Of a DNA stretch of 64,000 nucleotides, positions 36,878 through 48,910 are shown in pieces (positions within the stretch are counted from its first letter, which is position 1; every line of letters begins with the position of its first letter). Source of the stretch: Eucalyptus grandis (lineage: Eukaryota; Streptophyta; Magnoliopsida; Myrtales; Myrtaceae). The position numbers were made by a program, and so were the translations under genes. Location of the stretch: NCBI RefSeq assembly GCF_016545825.1, contig NC_052616.1:3100001-3164000 (forward strand). The letters are read 5' to 3'. Under the pieces are notes generated by a model. The model was not told where the DNA came from, did not search any database, and saw only the letters and a program-made list of their open reading frames with translations.

Positions 36878-37646
36878 TCAAACCATCTCGGTCCTCGGGG
36901 CCTTAGATGCCCCCATTTGGAAAACAAATTTGCTGCACTTCTTTCTTTGTAATTGGGCTTATCAACATGTCGTTCATTTCTTGAGAAACAACCAGCGGGC
37001 CTTTGCTCTAGGATTGGCTGGTAGTATCTAGTCCCACGAGATGAATATAGATCTTTATAATAGCTTGTGATATGCCGTTTGATAATCGAGGTTCACGGCT
37101 CCATACATTCTCCTCAAGCCGTAACATGCGGATTTTTGTTTCTTTGTCTTCTTTGAATGGTTGTTGCATGAAAGAATTTCGTGTTGGTCCCCCACTTGAG
37201 CCAATTAATTCTTGATCTAATGCCCCAATACATTTCTTCCCGACGCCATAGAGTGCCCAATTTCTCGTTATTCGTTATATTCCTCCCTCATATTTGTCCT
37301 GATTCAGACCATTGGTTATCCGAGTAAGCTGGTTTCGAGTTGATCAAGTTGTATTGATGCATTTTTAAATGCTTTTGGCTCCACTTTCTCAATGCTTGGG
37401 TCACTTGTTCTGTCTTCTTAACCAGGTATCCTTGCTGGCCATGGGATTTCTTCCATGCCTTCTCCACTACATCCGCACACTCGGTGGTGATCTAGCCGTT
37501 AAGCTTCTGAATCAATAATCTTTGGCTGTGTCTTTGTAAGTGAGTGTAAGCATAATAGGATAGGGCCAGTGGATCCTATGGCTGGATATGCAAAAGCTTC
37601 AGCATTAGGAAGAGAAGTCTCCATTCTAAATTGCAAAAATGCTCGA

Positions 37647-38068
37647 TCAAGCCGTTCTTTTGACTAGATCCTCTCCGCCCGTTATTTGTCCACGTGAATG
37701 CACACCCCCGCTTTCCATATCTATTAAAGAGCATGAATCAACAAATTCCCTAAATGTCATCATTCGAAATCTTTCCACTTGACAGCCGGCCCACCTTCTC
37801 CCAATTATATAACACTTCATTAAAGTCACCTAAGCAAAGCCAAGGTAATGATATCATACCGTTTCTAGCTCGAAGTAGGTTCCAAAGAGACTCTCTCTTG
37901 AAAATTAGTAGAGGCGTGTAGAAGGAAATCTTCATTTGAACTCCAGTACCAGATCTCAGTGCATACACTATCAATCATCTCCGGACTGCTATACTCCACC
38001 GTGATGCACCGACTCATCCCAAAATAAGACCAAACCCCCGCAATACCTATAGGATTTATAGCAAACAT
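37647..38068 (-). pseudogene. LINE endonuclease domain fragments
   Basis: Frames at 38068-37865, 37974-37750 and 37829-37647 carry FAINPIGIAG, LCLGDFNEVL and FREFVDSCSLIDM, all landmarks of plant L1 AP-endonucleases. Confidence 0.8.
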
Positions 38069-38441
38069 AGATGAATACTTAAGTCTGTTTTTGATTTTTC
38101 AACCACCTGAAATTGATTCTTCGTTTCCATAAGAAAACCAGATTAGGTCTCTCACGAGCCACTAAGGCTGAGGTGGCTGGATTTGTCAAGGAGAGCCTAA
38201 ACCTGAGTTCAGCCTAATACTTTCATGGCTCTTGGTGGCTTATTAGGGCTAGCCACCGCAGCCTTGCTGATTCGCCTTCCCATATTTGAATGGTGTATCC
38301 AGCAGCTGATCCATATCATCAAAAGTCGTTAGTGAGGCCCTTTTTTCATAAGGGGCAAATCTTTGAGTTTTTGGGTGGTTGTTGCTTTGACTGATAAGAG
38401 TCTAGATTCAAAATGTCAATTTATTACTGAATTAGAAAGAA

Positions 38442-38690
38442 CGATACACTTTAAAGAATCACAATCGACTTCATTGCCCAAAAGAAGAAAATATAGATTA
38501 TTTTTTAATGTAAGAGATTTGGGACCTCTAGGTCCTGAAATTTTTCGTTCTTGCTCTGAAATTAGAAATAAGCATGATTGCTTTTAAAATTATGGAATTT
38601 TTTTTTTTTTTTTTTTGGCTATCAAGAAAATTGATTACGCTGGGTTTTGTTTTTACATGACTAATTTTATTTACAACTACAAAGTTTTAT
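38442..38690. repeat. Dispersed repeat, second copy at 55263-55487
   Basis: About 250 bp beginning gatacactttaaagaatc and ending in gggttttgtttttac, with the same blocks in the same order at 55263-55487. This copy has a T run of about 20 bases inserted at 38596-38616. Identity unknown. Confidence 0.7.
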
Positions 38691-38694
38691 ATAC

Positions 38695-39352
38695 CTATTG
38701 CACGGGGGGTGGGCTTGGTCGCCTATAAGGAGGTGGTGGACTTACATGTTGTATGTGAACTGGTAGAGCAAGTCGACGTCCTGGCGGTGCCGAGCAAACC
38801 GCTCTCGGGGGAGCCGGAGGAGGTTACGGCGTAGGGGGTTGATAAACTGGCGGAGTTGGTTGAAAAACTCGCGGAGGTGATGCAGATGGACGTTGAGGAG
38901 ATCCATATATTGGCGGTGCTCGAGGGGTTGAAGCTGGTTGGCCCCTTTGTGACGGCACACCGTGGCCGGGAGGAGCTGATGGCGATGAACGTAAGACAGG
39001 ATGTTGTCCATAACCAGGAAAAGGCGTTCTAGATACTGGCGCTGCCGTGGGGATCCGAGTGTTGCTGTTGGAGGCGTATCAGCCATGAGGAATGACGGAG
39101 GTGGCGGATGGCCTCCATAATACGATGCAAAGGATGAACGGGTGGAGGATTTGGAGGGCCGTCCATTATATCCACTCGCTACAGCACTGAACGAGATGAT
39201 CAGGATGTACACAGCAATGCTTTTCTTCAACAGCGAAGCACTTGAACTCACTCTAATTCTGGGCAGGAAGCTAAAATGCAGGTTAAAGAGCCGAGCTTTT
39301 GTATGCAACTGAAGCGGCCATACTCGAAAGACGGGATGAGCTTGAATATAGG
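38695..39352 (-). pseudogene. Proline-rich (extensin-like) secreted protein, frameshifted, 5' side split by a solo LTR
   Basis: The first part reads a hydrophobic segment LLKKSIAVYILIISFSAVAS, likely a signal peptide, followed by GYNGRPSKSSTRSSF and HPPPPSFLMADTPPT. After about 39060 the sensible frame changes. The new frame is proline-rich (SAPPGHGVPSQRG, PPIYGSPQRPSASPP, PTPPVYQPPTP) and ends SPPPPYRRPSPPPVQ at a TAG at 38697-38695. One internal stop follows YQPPTP. The composition fits a cell-wall hydroxyproline-rich protein; I cannot name the family. The sequence upstream of 39352 resumes at 42117 on the far side of the LTR insertion. The start codon is uncertain. Confidence 0.6.
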
Positions 39353-39357
39353 ACCAT
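39353..39357. other. Target-site duplication, left (accat)
   Basis: Five bases identical to 42112-42116, directly bordering the LTR. Confidence 0.85.
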
Positions 39358-42111
39358 TGTTGACACCTAAATTTTGGCGATCCGGTCATTTATTTATTAC
39401 ATAGAAAATTAGGGGTTAATTTTATCCTGAAAAATATTAATTGCATAGCATATAATTTTAGATGCATTTATTTTTAATTTGCATTTACATTGGACCGGTG
39501 ACGGATGGATTCGAATTTATGGTTAAAAAACTTTAATTTGATGAGTCGGGCTAAAGCTCACGAAGAAAGCAAATCAGCCCAAGCCCATATTATCGGGGGA
39601 GATTTTACGGATTTATCTTTGTGAGATTTTAATTCAAAAGCGAATATTGAGTTTGGAAAAAGCGAATATGCGTTTGGAAAAGAAATATTCATGGATATGG
39701 TTTTGGAAACTTAAAAACCCTAGTCTGTGGTCTATAAATAGGTTAAAACGCGTAGGGTTTTCGGGTGGCCACACATTGAATACATGGCCTCATAGAAAGA
39801 ACTTTAGAGAGAAAAGTCAAGGAGAAAAAGCGTGAAGAGAGGGTCGGCACTCAGAATAGAGGAGAAAGGGAGACGACGGCTGAACACTTCACAGCCAAAC
39901 ATCCCACTCCATCGACCCACACGGCCACGACTCTAGCGCCGCCTGCTGTTCCCGACGACTTGCTGCATCGACGAGAGTGCAGTTGCTGCAAAGCCCCATC
40001 AACGAGTTGCAACGTCTGCACATTGCATGTTGACTAGTCCCAACCGCACTGCGAGCCCTTGGCGACTTGCTATTGCCTCCTTAAACCGCTGCTGAACTTT
40101 CAGCGATGACCAGTTGCTGCTGCTCCTGTCACCGAGAGCTGCTCAGCCGGGACATCTAGCGAATGAAGTGAACATCAAAGCGGTCCAGCGAGCTTCAGAT
40201 TATTGATGATTTCTCTTGCGATTGGCAAGTTCTTTTGTCTTCTCTGGCGTCTTCGCAATCTCAGTCCATTCCACACTGCTGAACCGTCGATGGCCGAGAG
40301 TTGGTAGAAGATAAGAAGACAAAAGTCAAGTGGTGGATTGAAGATTAAAATAAAAAGTCCAAGAGCATTCCATCGCACGTAGATTTGCTGAAGTTCTCTC
40401 CTGCACTCATCTCTTTCGTGGACTTTTCCATAGAAAAGATAAATAGAAAGTAAAAGAGTTGGAGTGGAATAGAACGATCGATCCTTGACGTGCTCAACCG
40501 AGAAGCTTAGTGAAACAATTTCGTTCTCTTGATGATTTTTTTAGCAGGATTTTCTACTCTCGCCAGCCACCCACGGGCACCTTGGCGACCCACCACCACA
40601 GCCACTGTCCTTGGGCTGTGTACCGCGCCGAGCCCATTATACCATTCGGATTTTGGGAAAAAATTCAAATTTAGTTAGAGATTTACTTTATTTTTAGGTA
40701 GATTTATTTATTATTATTTAGTTTGTTTGTTTTTATATATATATTTTGTCTCGTGGTTTGAAATATTTCTCGATGGAAATCCCTGATGTAGCATTCAATT
40801 TGTAACCGCACGAATTTTTATTTCATTTATAAGGCTTTAGATGGAATAATTATTCATGCGGGGAGTAAAATTGATATATTGATTTTTAAGGTTTAAGATC
40901 AATTTATTGATTTTATTAGTGAAATAATCAAGTTTGAATTTCAATTTGAATGGTGGATAACATTTATGATGACCATGGATGATTTAGTGTTTATCTTTCA
41001 ATTGTTCTATTTATCCCGAAATACAAAAAAAAATTGCATTTGCATTCCATGTAGATTAGAATTGTTTCCTAGATAAGGTATGCATGATAAAATAGGTTTT
41101 TTTTTTTTTTTTTTAAATGCATGTAGTATCTAGGTTAGATAATATTTTTTGGATTGGATTGCATGATGAGATAATTTTCTAGATTAAGATAGGATTCAGA
41201 TTGATCTATTCCTAACTTAAAATAGATAATGTCTCGCTTTAGTTAGATTTTGATTTTTAGCAATTTTAATTACGAATTTTCATAAATATATATATAAATC
41301 ATGCGCATGTCATGTAGGATTATGTTCATGAAATGCACGTCATTTAGTGATTGTTGCTAGGTTCATTTAATTAGAAATTCCCCGTCATTAGAATTAGGTC
41401 ATTTGGTTAATTTAGATTACACATTTAATTATTGCGTTTCTTTATAAATTACTTTACTTATGTCATATAGCTTAGGTCATATTATCATACCATATCATTT
41501 CATGTTAGATTAGTAGCATGGCATTGCATATAGATTAGATTCTTATTGAATAAGTGAAAACTAAAAGTTGAGTGATTGTTTGTTAATTAGAAATCATATC
41601 TAGGACCGTTGATGTGAATTCTAATCAACAACGCAGATGCTTTTGTAGCTATAAGGTAAGTTTTGCAATTTATTCGTTACTTTCTTGGGTGTTAAATTGG
41701 TGGTTTGTGCACCTACTTGATCAGCTCACATGTTAGGAGATAGATTTAAAATCAATTCAAGCTGCCTGCAAAATATTTTTTCGGAAATAAAAGAGAAAGG
41801 TACCGAAAGGGCGTTAAAGAAATCTAACGTAATCAAGTCCCCAAACTCACAATGTCTGATTCGTAGAAGTAAAATAATTCTCCCATTATTTTACTTAAGT
41901 ATCTAATCGACCTACCGTAAACTGTCTAGTGGCAACTCCCTTTTGCATGTGAAATATTTGAACCTAAGTCGCAAATTGGTATGGGCTTGGAAGATCTATG
42001 AAATATTTGAACCTAAGTCGCGAATTGGTATGGGCTTGGAAGAGCCTAAGTGAGACTTAGTAATCCATTAGCTTAATTTTAGGTGGTTCACCCGAAATTT
42101 TGGTCGCGACA
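39358..42111 (+). mobile_element. Solo LTR, probably Ty3/gypsy
   Basis: The 2754-bp element starts TGTTGACACCTAAATTTTGG, ends TTTTGGTCGCGACA and is flanked by a perfect 5-bp duplication (accat), as left by integrase. No internal coding region is present, so it is a solo LTR from recombination between two LTRs. A TATAAATA at 39733-39740 suggests plus-strand orientation of the promoter. A 50-bp direct repeat lies near the right end (about 41946-42045). A second LTR of the same family begins at 61650. The superfamily is inferred from length only. Confidence 0.85.
39733..39740 (+). promoter_or_regulatory. TATA box of the LTR
   Basis: TATAAATA in the first sixth of the LTR, where a U3 promoter is expected. 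Confidence 0.45.
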
Positions 42112-42116
42112 ACCAT
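42112..42116. other. Target-site duplication, right (accat)
   Basis: Matches 39353-39357 exactly. Confidence 0.85.
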
Positions 42117-42669
42117 CTTCAGGATTTGGACTTAATTTAAGGAGGAGATGGCGGCATCTTTCGGCACGGTATTTATGGGTTCGCATCGATACCAATCCAG
42201 ACGCTTCATGAATGTTTTAGTTCTTAGTATTTCCATCGAATGGGAGACACTGGACAAACTCTTACTTTTGTATTTTACTTATTGCATGGCCATTGACATA
42301 ATCAAGTCAACAAACCAGTCGCACAAAATGTTGATAAGAGAAAACCAGCTGCATGAATGAGACACATTGTTGGTCCTTACAAGTATTGAAATTTGTGGCG
42401 TCACTTCCAACTTATCTAAAAGCCATAAACAGAATCTGGAAACGTGATTTTCCCCATCTTTCCCTCCGCATTGAACTCACGTTATAGGTGGAAGAGTAAC
42501 TTTAATTCAATCACTTCAATACCATGCAGCTAAACATCAAAGGTTGATCACGGGAGAAGCAATAATTCTATACTAAAAGAACAACCAGTTCTATAAGTAT
42601 TGTTCACTTTTCGCAGGAGCACAAGCAACTGCACAATACTGTCATCTTCCCATCATTAGTTTTTTTTAG
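42117..42669. other. Spacer between solo LTR and MULE
   Basis: The first bases continue the 5' flank of the proline-rich gene on the minus strand. The short plus-strand ORF 42148-42360 is not recognised. Confidence 0.4.
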
Positions 42670-42949
42670 GGATATGTTCAGCAGAAATCCTAAAACTTGT
42701 CAACAAAGTGCAATTGAGTCCTAAAACTTACAAAAAGTGCAATCAAGTCCTAAAATTTGTCAAGTTGGTTCAATTGAGTCATTTCATTAACACCGTCAAT
42801 TTATATTAACGGAAATTGCTGACTTGGCTTATTTTAATACTTTCTCTCTCCTACGTGGCAATTAGGGCAAGAAAAATTGTGCACGTCAGCAAAACGACGT
42901 AGTTTTGTGGATATTGTCCATTATCAAAACGACGACGTCTCCCCCTCCA

Positions 42950-43380
42950 TTTTTTTTTATGACATTTCCCCCTCTTTTTTTTTATGACATCTCCCCTTGC
43001 ATTTTTCGTCCATCCCTTCTTCCCCTTTCGAATCAATGCAACCCTAAGCCCTAAATCTCGACGCAGATCACCGGTGCCTCGCGAGTTGCAGTTCTTCATC
43101 AAACGCTGGTGCGAGGACGCGTGACACTCATCCCACAAGAGCCTTGGTGGTGGATCGAGCGACGCCAACGATGGAGGCACTCACTATGACCGAGCTTCGC
43201 AACCGATTTCCCTCATAAGAAACAGGATTCATGCTCAAGTTCTGGACAATTCCTGGATGGTTATCCTCTTCCATCGCCTTTTGATGTCCTCACCACCGCC
43301 GATCAACACCAATGGCCGCTCCTCCGCTTGCTCTGTCGAACAGTACAGCAGAAACTTCAGCAACAAATTGTAAATGAGGC
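42950..43380 (+). pseudogene. Captured gene fragment in left TIR (N-terminal-like, possibly PPR)
   Basis: Plus-strand frames carry FFVHPFFPFRINATL-type sequence, then ELQFFIKRWCED, HSSHKSLGGGSSDANDGGTH, YDRAS-PISLIRNRIHAQVL and DNSWMVILFHRLLMSS. The arginine- and serine-rich start looks like an organelle-targeting leader, which PPR proteins often have; the assignment to PPR is inference. One stop interrupts it after RWCEDA. The right arm has the same fragment on the minus strand at 52450-52882. Confidence 0.5.
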
Positions 43381-43460
43381 CTGTGTTCATGAAATTGAAG
43401 TAAGTTCATCAGTTCTTGTTTTCGAGACATAGCAATTCGTGAAACAAATATCTTTTTCTC

Positions 43461-44060
43461 TTAAAATAAACTTGATACTTCTTTTAATTCACCTACCATA
43501 AAATAGTCCTTTAGTAAAGCACAATGAGAAGAAAGTGACAAAGAAGAATTATCTCTCAGCATAGTATCGTTAACTGCAGTTGCTTCAGTAAACCTTCTTG
43601 CTTTGCAAAGAAGAGGAATTAAAAAAACTGAAGCATTCAGATGAGGGAATAGTCCCTTCGCTTGCATGGTATCAAATATACTTAAGGCTTCTAAGTATTT
43701 CTTTTTCCTACAAAATCCCCTTATAAGGTGACTATATGCCCTATACTCTATTAAGCAACCCCTCTTATGCATTTCTTTTGCAAGTGCATATGCAATGGTA
43801 CTTAAACCTGCATCACGAGTTTCTCAAAGAAGACATCAATAACATTAGAGACATGGAAGGCCATAAGAGTGCTTTCAAAAAGCTCTAGTGCTTCAGCGAT
43901 CAATGCATTTTGGATAAGACAACCGACAAGAGGTTCAAGTTCTCTCAGTCCTGGAACCCACTTAGATTCTCTAACCAGATCCAAGCAACCACTTAGTTCT
44001 CCCAGAAATCCTTGCTAAAAAAGACTTGTCATAAAGATGTTATAAGTCTTGTTCTCAATC
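43461..44060 (-). pseudogene. PPR protein fragment in left TIR, frameshifted
   Basis: Minus-strand frames 43984-43802 (LVRESKWVPGLRELEPLVGC) and 43772-43461 (MHKRGCLIEYRAYSHLIRGF) match the continuous right-arm copy at 51698-52354. One base is missing near 43816 (catcacgag against catcacagag on the right), which splits the frame. The 35-residue PPR helical hairpin pattern is clear in the second frame. Confidence 0.8.
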
Positions 44061-44478
44061 ATAAAGATGTTATAAGCCTGCATGTGTAAGATCATCCCTA
44101 GGCAGCATATCAAGTAGGAAATAGCTACCTAACAAGAGGCTGAGTTTATATGCATGATGATTGTTCAGTGACCTGAAATAGGGAGGCTGCTCTGATTAAT
44201 ATAAAACTGAAAAGCAGCATATATAAAATGAAAATGTACCTTTTCTGTGACCAGGAGATGAAACGGTTATACATGTTTTTGCTGAGTTGCATTTTAGTCT
44301 ATCTTTTTTAGTAAAAAAATTGAAAATTGTCGATTGACATCACGAATTAATGGCAGAATAATAGCTTGAGAGCCATCTAGTATAAAAAGCTAAAATGAAG
44401 GAAATCTCTTGGCAATGCTTACATCACAAGAGTAAAGTGATGCGGTTTTGTGCTAAACCAATCTGTGAGATGTGTACA

Positions 44479-44701
44479 TGAAGATTTGATGACTTCCTTT
44501 CTTCTAAATTAGTTCAGTTTACTATCACTTTCAGCTCCTTTTTTGTCGATGCTGGTTGCTAATACTTGTATTTGGAATGAGTTTATTGGAGGGTTGACTA
44601 CTCTTAAGGTCATCCATCAACATGGGTATGTTTACCCTACCCATTTCTCTTTACAAGTGAAGTCATTAGTAATTTTTAGTTGAAATTTTACAATTGAAAG
44701 T
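44479..44701. other. Spacer between left TIR and transposase
   Basis: Single-copy relative to the right arm. No ORF of note. It may hold the transposase promoter. Confidence 0.4.
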
Positions 44702-47399
44702 GCTATTTGTTTTTATTCCTTTATAGGTCCAACGGGCAACAACAAAGTTTATGTCACTTTGTTTTCTTCGGAGGTAAATTTCAAGTTGAACCGCCCTTAG
44801 AATACGTAGATGGAAGGGCTGATGTTGTTGAAGTAGACTTAAGTAAGGGTTCATTATCCAACATAATTGAAGCTGTTGAGGTTCTATGTGGGCGTAAAAT
44901 AGAAAAAAATCTTTTATAGAGTTCTGGATGTAATATTCTTGAAGATGGAATAACTCTTAGGTATTTATGGGATAACTCTGATGTGATAGATCAATTTTAT
45001 TATCATCTTCACTCTGAAAATATTGAATTGTATGTTGAGCATGTCGATGATGAAGAAACACTTGCTAAGATAGGGGGAGTTGAGATGGAAATTGGAGATT
45101 TGTTTGATATGAATATGGAAAGTGTTAACAATCTGGCTGATAATGTGTTTGAAAATATAATTGGAAATGCCGATGGTGATGGGAATCAGGTTGAGGGTGA
45201 AAGTAAGGATTTGGATGATGAGAATGATGATGCATGTAATTTGGTGGATGCTGAACAGTCGAGTGACGATGATGATTTTGAATTGGTTAATGCAAGAAGA
45301 AATTTAAAGGAATTTTTAGCGAGACATAAACTCAAAATTGGAACTAACATTGAAGAAACTTCTCAATTAGACATTGACTCTCAAACTCCATTATCAGTTG
45401 ATCCTCTAATGGTGGATGCTTCTGGGTACGAAACAGAGTATTATGATTCAAATGAAGAAGAAAGTCTTCATTCAGATTTAAATGATGAGAGTGAAAAAGA
45501 AGAAAATGTGTTATTTCAAGAAGGAGGAGTAGGTTTCTATCATATGATCGAAATGATAAGAATCCAGTATTTGTTGTTGGTATGACATTTGAAGATTCAA
45601 GTGAGTTCAAAGATGCAATTTTGAGGTACTTGGTGGCTGAGCAAAGAGCAATTAAATATACCAAGAACACCACTGGATTTGTAAGAGCTAGGTGTGCCTA
45701 AGCTAATTGTAACTGGATGATTTATGGTGCTCTCGATAGCAAAACCGGATTATTTCATTTGAAAAAGTACATTGATAAGCATACATGTGCTATCACTTTT
45801 GAGAATAAGAGAGTTTCCAGTTTTTTCTTAGCTAAACACTTTATGATTCGCATTTCTGCAATGCCTAAAATCAATGCACCTTAGTTGAAGATATTAGTTA
45901 GAGAATAGTTTGGGGTGAATGTCACTGTGAGTCAATGCAGGAGAACAAAGCTAAAAGTGTTCGAGGAATTACAAGGCAATTATAAGAAGAAGTATGCACT
46001 GATGTACGATTACTTGGGAGAGCTTTACATTGTAAGCCGGGTGAGCACATTTAAATTGAAAGTTGAAAGACCACGACCAGATTCCTTACCATTATTTGAT
46101 AGGGCTTACATTTGCTTTGATGCCTGTAGGAAAGGATTTTTGGCAGGGTGTCAAAAGATCATTGGATTAAATGGATGTTTTCTTAGGGGATTAATCAATG
46201 GTGAGTTGTTGTGTGCTGTGGGGAGGGATGCTAACAATCAAATGTATCAAATAGCATGGGCAGTTATAAGAATTGAGAATAAGGACACATGGAGCTGGTT
46301 TATTAACTTGTTGAAAAAAGATCTTGACATGTGCAATAGTAATGGTTGGGCCTTAATAAGTGACCAACAAAAGGTATGTAATACTACTATCGCTCATCTT
46401 GAATTTGTTTGCAACAATGTATATAATGATTTTCAATATTAATATTTTCTTTTCTTTTTTTATATACTGGGGCCTCATCCGTTCAGTAGTTGAACTTTTG
46501 CCAAATGCAGAATATAAAATGTGTGCGAGGCATATATATTCTAATTGGGTCAAAAATACAAAGGAAAGTAATTGATGAAACAATTCTGGAGATGTGCTAA
46601 GTGTACTAATATGTCAGATTTTGAGGTGCATAGACAGAGATTGAAGGAAATGACTCCACAAGGTCATGATGATCTATTTTAGATTGAGCCAAAGCACTGG
46701 TTTAAAGCCTTCTTTGACACCAACATAAAATGTGATGTTGTTGATAATAATCTTAGTGAAGTTTTCAATGGTAGGTGTGTGGAAGCTAGGTGCAAGGCCA
46801 TTGTGAGTATGTTTGAAGATATTAGAATCATGATTATGAATAAAATGCATAGTCAAAGGGATGCATGTGCGAAGTGGATAAGAAATTATGGTCCAAGGAT
46901 TGTGCATAAGTTACATCAGAATACAATGGCTAGTAGATATTGCCATTTGATATGGAATGGAGATCAAAGATACGAGATTATGGAAGATGGTGACAAATAT
47001 GTTGTAGACTTGAATTTGAAGACTTGTTCTTGTAGAGCTTGGGAAGTTAGTGGAATTTCATGTTGCCATGCTATATGTGCAATACACCACAAGAAAAATG
47101 ATCCAAGTGACTACTTAGCCGAGTGCTTCAACAATAACAAATACTTAAGTGCTTATCAATTCATGATGCCTACTGTGAAAGGACATAAATTTTGGGGCAA
47201 AACTAATAAAGAAGCCCCTTAGCCCCCACCGATCAAAAAGATGTCTGGTAGGCCAAAAAGAAGTAGAAGAAAGCAACCACTTGAATTTGTAAGACAGAAC
47301 ATAATGACTAAAGAGGGTAAACGAATGACTTGTTCTACTTGCCATGTGGTTGGACATAATTGCAAAGAATGTCCTATGAAAAAGGCATTTCTTAACTAA
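44702..47399 (+). pseudogene. MULE transposase (MURA-like), broken by stops
   Basis: The N-terminal region reads CHFVFFGGKFQVEPPLEYVD, then an acidic linker at 45050-45500. The MULE DNA-binding and DDE region begins at PVFVVGMTFEDSSEFKDAIL. The transposase core reads FDACRKGFLAGCQKIIGLNG, CFLRGLINGELLCAVGRDAN and NQMYQIAWAVIRIENKDTWS, then ISDQQK. The expected catalytic Asp in GLDGCF is Asn here. A likely intron (about 46375-46460) separates the Q-K block from ELLPNAEYKMCARHIYSNWV. A SWIM zinc finger follows (CSCRAWEVSGISCCH at about 47028-47072), then a CCHC knuckle (CSTCHVVGHNCKECP). In-frame stops near 44920, 45701, 45884, 45908, 46680 and 47221 kill it. Confidence 0.88.
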
Positions 47400-47460
47400 T
47401 TGATTTTGTTGATTCTAAGCTCGTTGTCTTGTCATGAATGCTTACTATGTGCTTTTTAGG

Positions 47461-48356
47461 CCCATGCAAATGCACCTGAAGCTCAATCTCAAGCCAATTC
47501 CAGTGGATCAAGGCCTACAAAAAGACAAGTATTTTGTGATAGATTCATGCATTATAAGTTATAAATGTGAAGGTTTCGATTTACTAATGATGAATATATA
47601 TGCAGGCTAAAGCTACTGTAATGACAAGTACAACTCAAGGAGGATCCAAAGGCCGTGTCATTGCTTCTGCAGAAGCTAGTGCACTTGTACAAGATAATAG
47701 TGGGCAGACGAATTCTTCAGCCAATGCTTTTGCAGAAGCTAGTGCACAAGTAGAAGATACTTCTGCCAATGCTTTTGCAGAAGCTAGTGCACCAATTGAA
47801 GATACTTCAGCCAATGCTTTCGTAGAAGGATGTGCACCAATACATGATACTTTAGCCAATGCTTTTGCAGAAGTCAGTGTACATTTACAAAATACTTCAA
47901 CCAATGCTTTTGCTCAAGTTGATGTGCCAGCACAAGATACTTTAGTCAATGCTTGTACAAAACTTAGTGGATCAGTGCAAGATAATTCAGCCAATGCTTT
48001 TACTCAGTCTAGTGTAAATGAAAGAGGATGTTGGGCTACTGCTAATGTAAGTGGATGTAGTGGACATGCCAATTCTTTTGTTGAAGCTAGTGTTAATCAA
48101 CGACAAATTTTTTTTCATGCTCAAGCCAATGCAATAGCTAGCAGCAGACCTCAAAAAATCCCAGTGAGTAATACATCACCACCCATGCATTCATGTGTTG
48201 TGATTACATTCTCACATTCGATTTTTTTTTCTTTTTCAGTTTAAAAGACTTGCCATTGAAATGGAAATGATACAAGGGCAGTCACAATTGAAGAAGAAGA
48301 AAATGGTAGGGTTGGGTGTTTACACAAATCCTAAAAACAACATTCAAATTCTCAAT
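47461..48356 (+). pseudogene. MULE transposase C-terminal exons with 15-residue repeats
   Basis: Three exons with good splice sites continue the transposase: about 47461-47527 (acceptor ttttag), 47605-48161 (acceptor tatgcag, donor gtgagt) and 48240-48356 (acceptor tttttcag, donor gtgagt). The middle exon holds about seven tandem units of 15 residues of the type ANAFAEASAPIEDTS (45-bp period, about 47715-48010). The last reads KKKKMVGLGVYTNPKNNIQI, then LN, a tail seen in other plant MULE transposases. Confidence 0.65.
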
Positions 48357-48549
48357 GTGAGTATGTTTTAACACTTTACAATGGGAACCGACTGTCTCCT
48401 TGAACTAAAAACATACCCATTCTTTTGTAACTTGGCTCAACTGATACAAGATTATTGAAACAACCAGACATAGGAGTAGTTTTGGGAGCTTCAATGGAAA
48501 AGGTGCTTTCCCAAGCCAGTGCATAGCCTCAATCATCTCTAAGTGCTCT

Positions 48550-48910
48550 TTGAAAGCATGTTGTTGTGAAGTTAAAGCCACCATTGCAACTCCAAGACAG
48601 TTTGCAGCTTCAAGCATTAAGAACTTATCCTCGAAAGCACATCGGTGTAAAGCCAAAGCCACCATTGCACCCCCAGGCAAGTTCTCAGCCTCAATCCTGA
48701 AAACATGTTGCCATAAAGCCGAAGCCGAAGCCACCATCACAACCGCCAGTGAGTTTACAGCCTCAGTCATCTCATACTTCAATTGCTCCCCCAAAGCCTA
48801 TTTAGAAGAGAGTCACAGGAGGCACACCATATACAATGAAAAGCTCACGACTTATGAATCAAGTGCACGTTGAACCTGCTGGACCACCCGAGACAGTAGA
48901 CTTGGATTGA
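48550..48910 (+). pseudogene. Terminal transposase exon, Pro/Gln-rich
   Basis: The plus-strand frame carries three imperfect tandem units starting at 48552, 48633 and 48699, each with a KPKPPL-type core, then PPKPI-KRVTGGTPYTMKSS and a stop at VDLD (about 48909). The minus-strand ORF here (48794-48405) is a shadow of the repeats. Confidence 0.5.

Larger units (their letters stand above)
34500..38330 (-). mobile_element. L1-type LINE, degenerate ORF2
   Basis: Reading the minus strand from 38.33 to 34.5 kb gives the usual plant L1 ORF2 order. An AP-endonuclease region comes first (ARNGMISLPWLCLGDFNEVL at about 37880-37820). Reverse transcriptase follows (LNETFITLIPKVANPEHYRP, KVITKVMASRLKPWLPSIIS, AYDRVEWDFLCDCMEKMGF, GIRQG). 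Then come zf-RVT (VYVMKVYQHES region and LWLIWKARNN-type sequence) and the start of an RNase H (PKINVDCSW). Frames change repeatedly and stops are common, so it is dead. ORF1 is not seen. It is probably 5'-truncated, as LINEs often are. Confidence 0.88.
42670..44478. repeat. MULE left terminal inverted repeat
   Basis: About 1.81 kb, inverted copy of 51338-53117. The terminal 150 bp holds a short repeated motif (tcctaaaactt, aagtgcaattgag) three times. The inner limit is placed where similarity to the right arm stops, after caatctgtgagatgtgt. Confidence 0.88.

Noticed and set aside
42851..43180. 109-aa ORF conserved in both MULE arms (also 52635-52901)
   Set aside because: Antisense to the leader-like fragment. 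Conservation between arms follows from the inverted duplication, not from selection on this frame.
48405..48794. 129-aa minus-strand ORF in the MULE
   Set aside because: Antisense shadow of the Pro/Gln-rich tandem repeats of the transposase tail.
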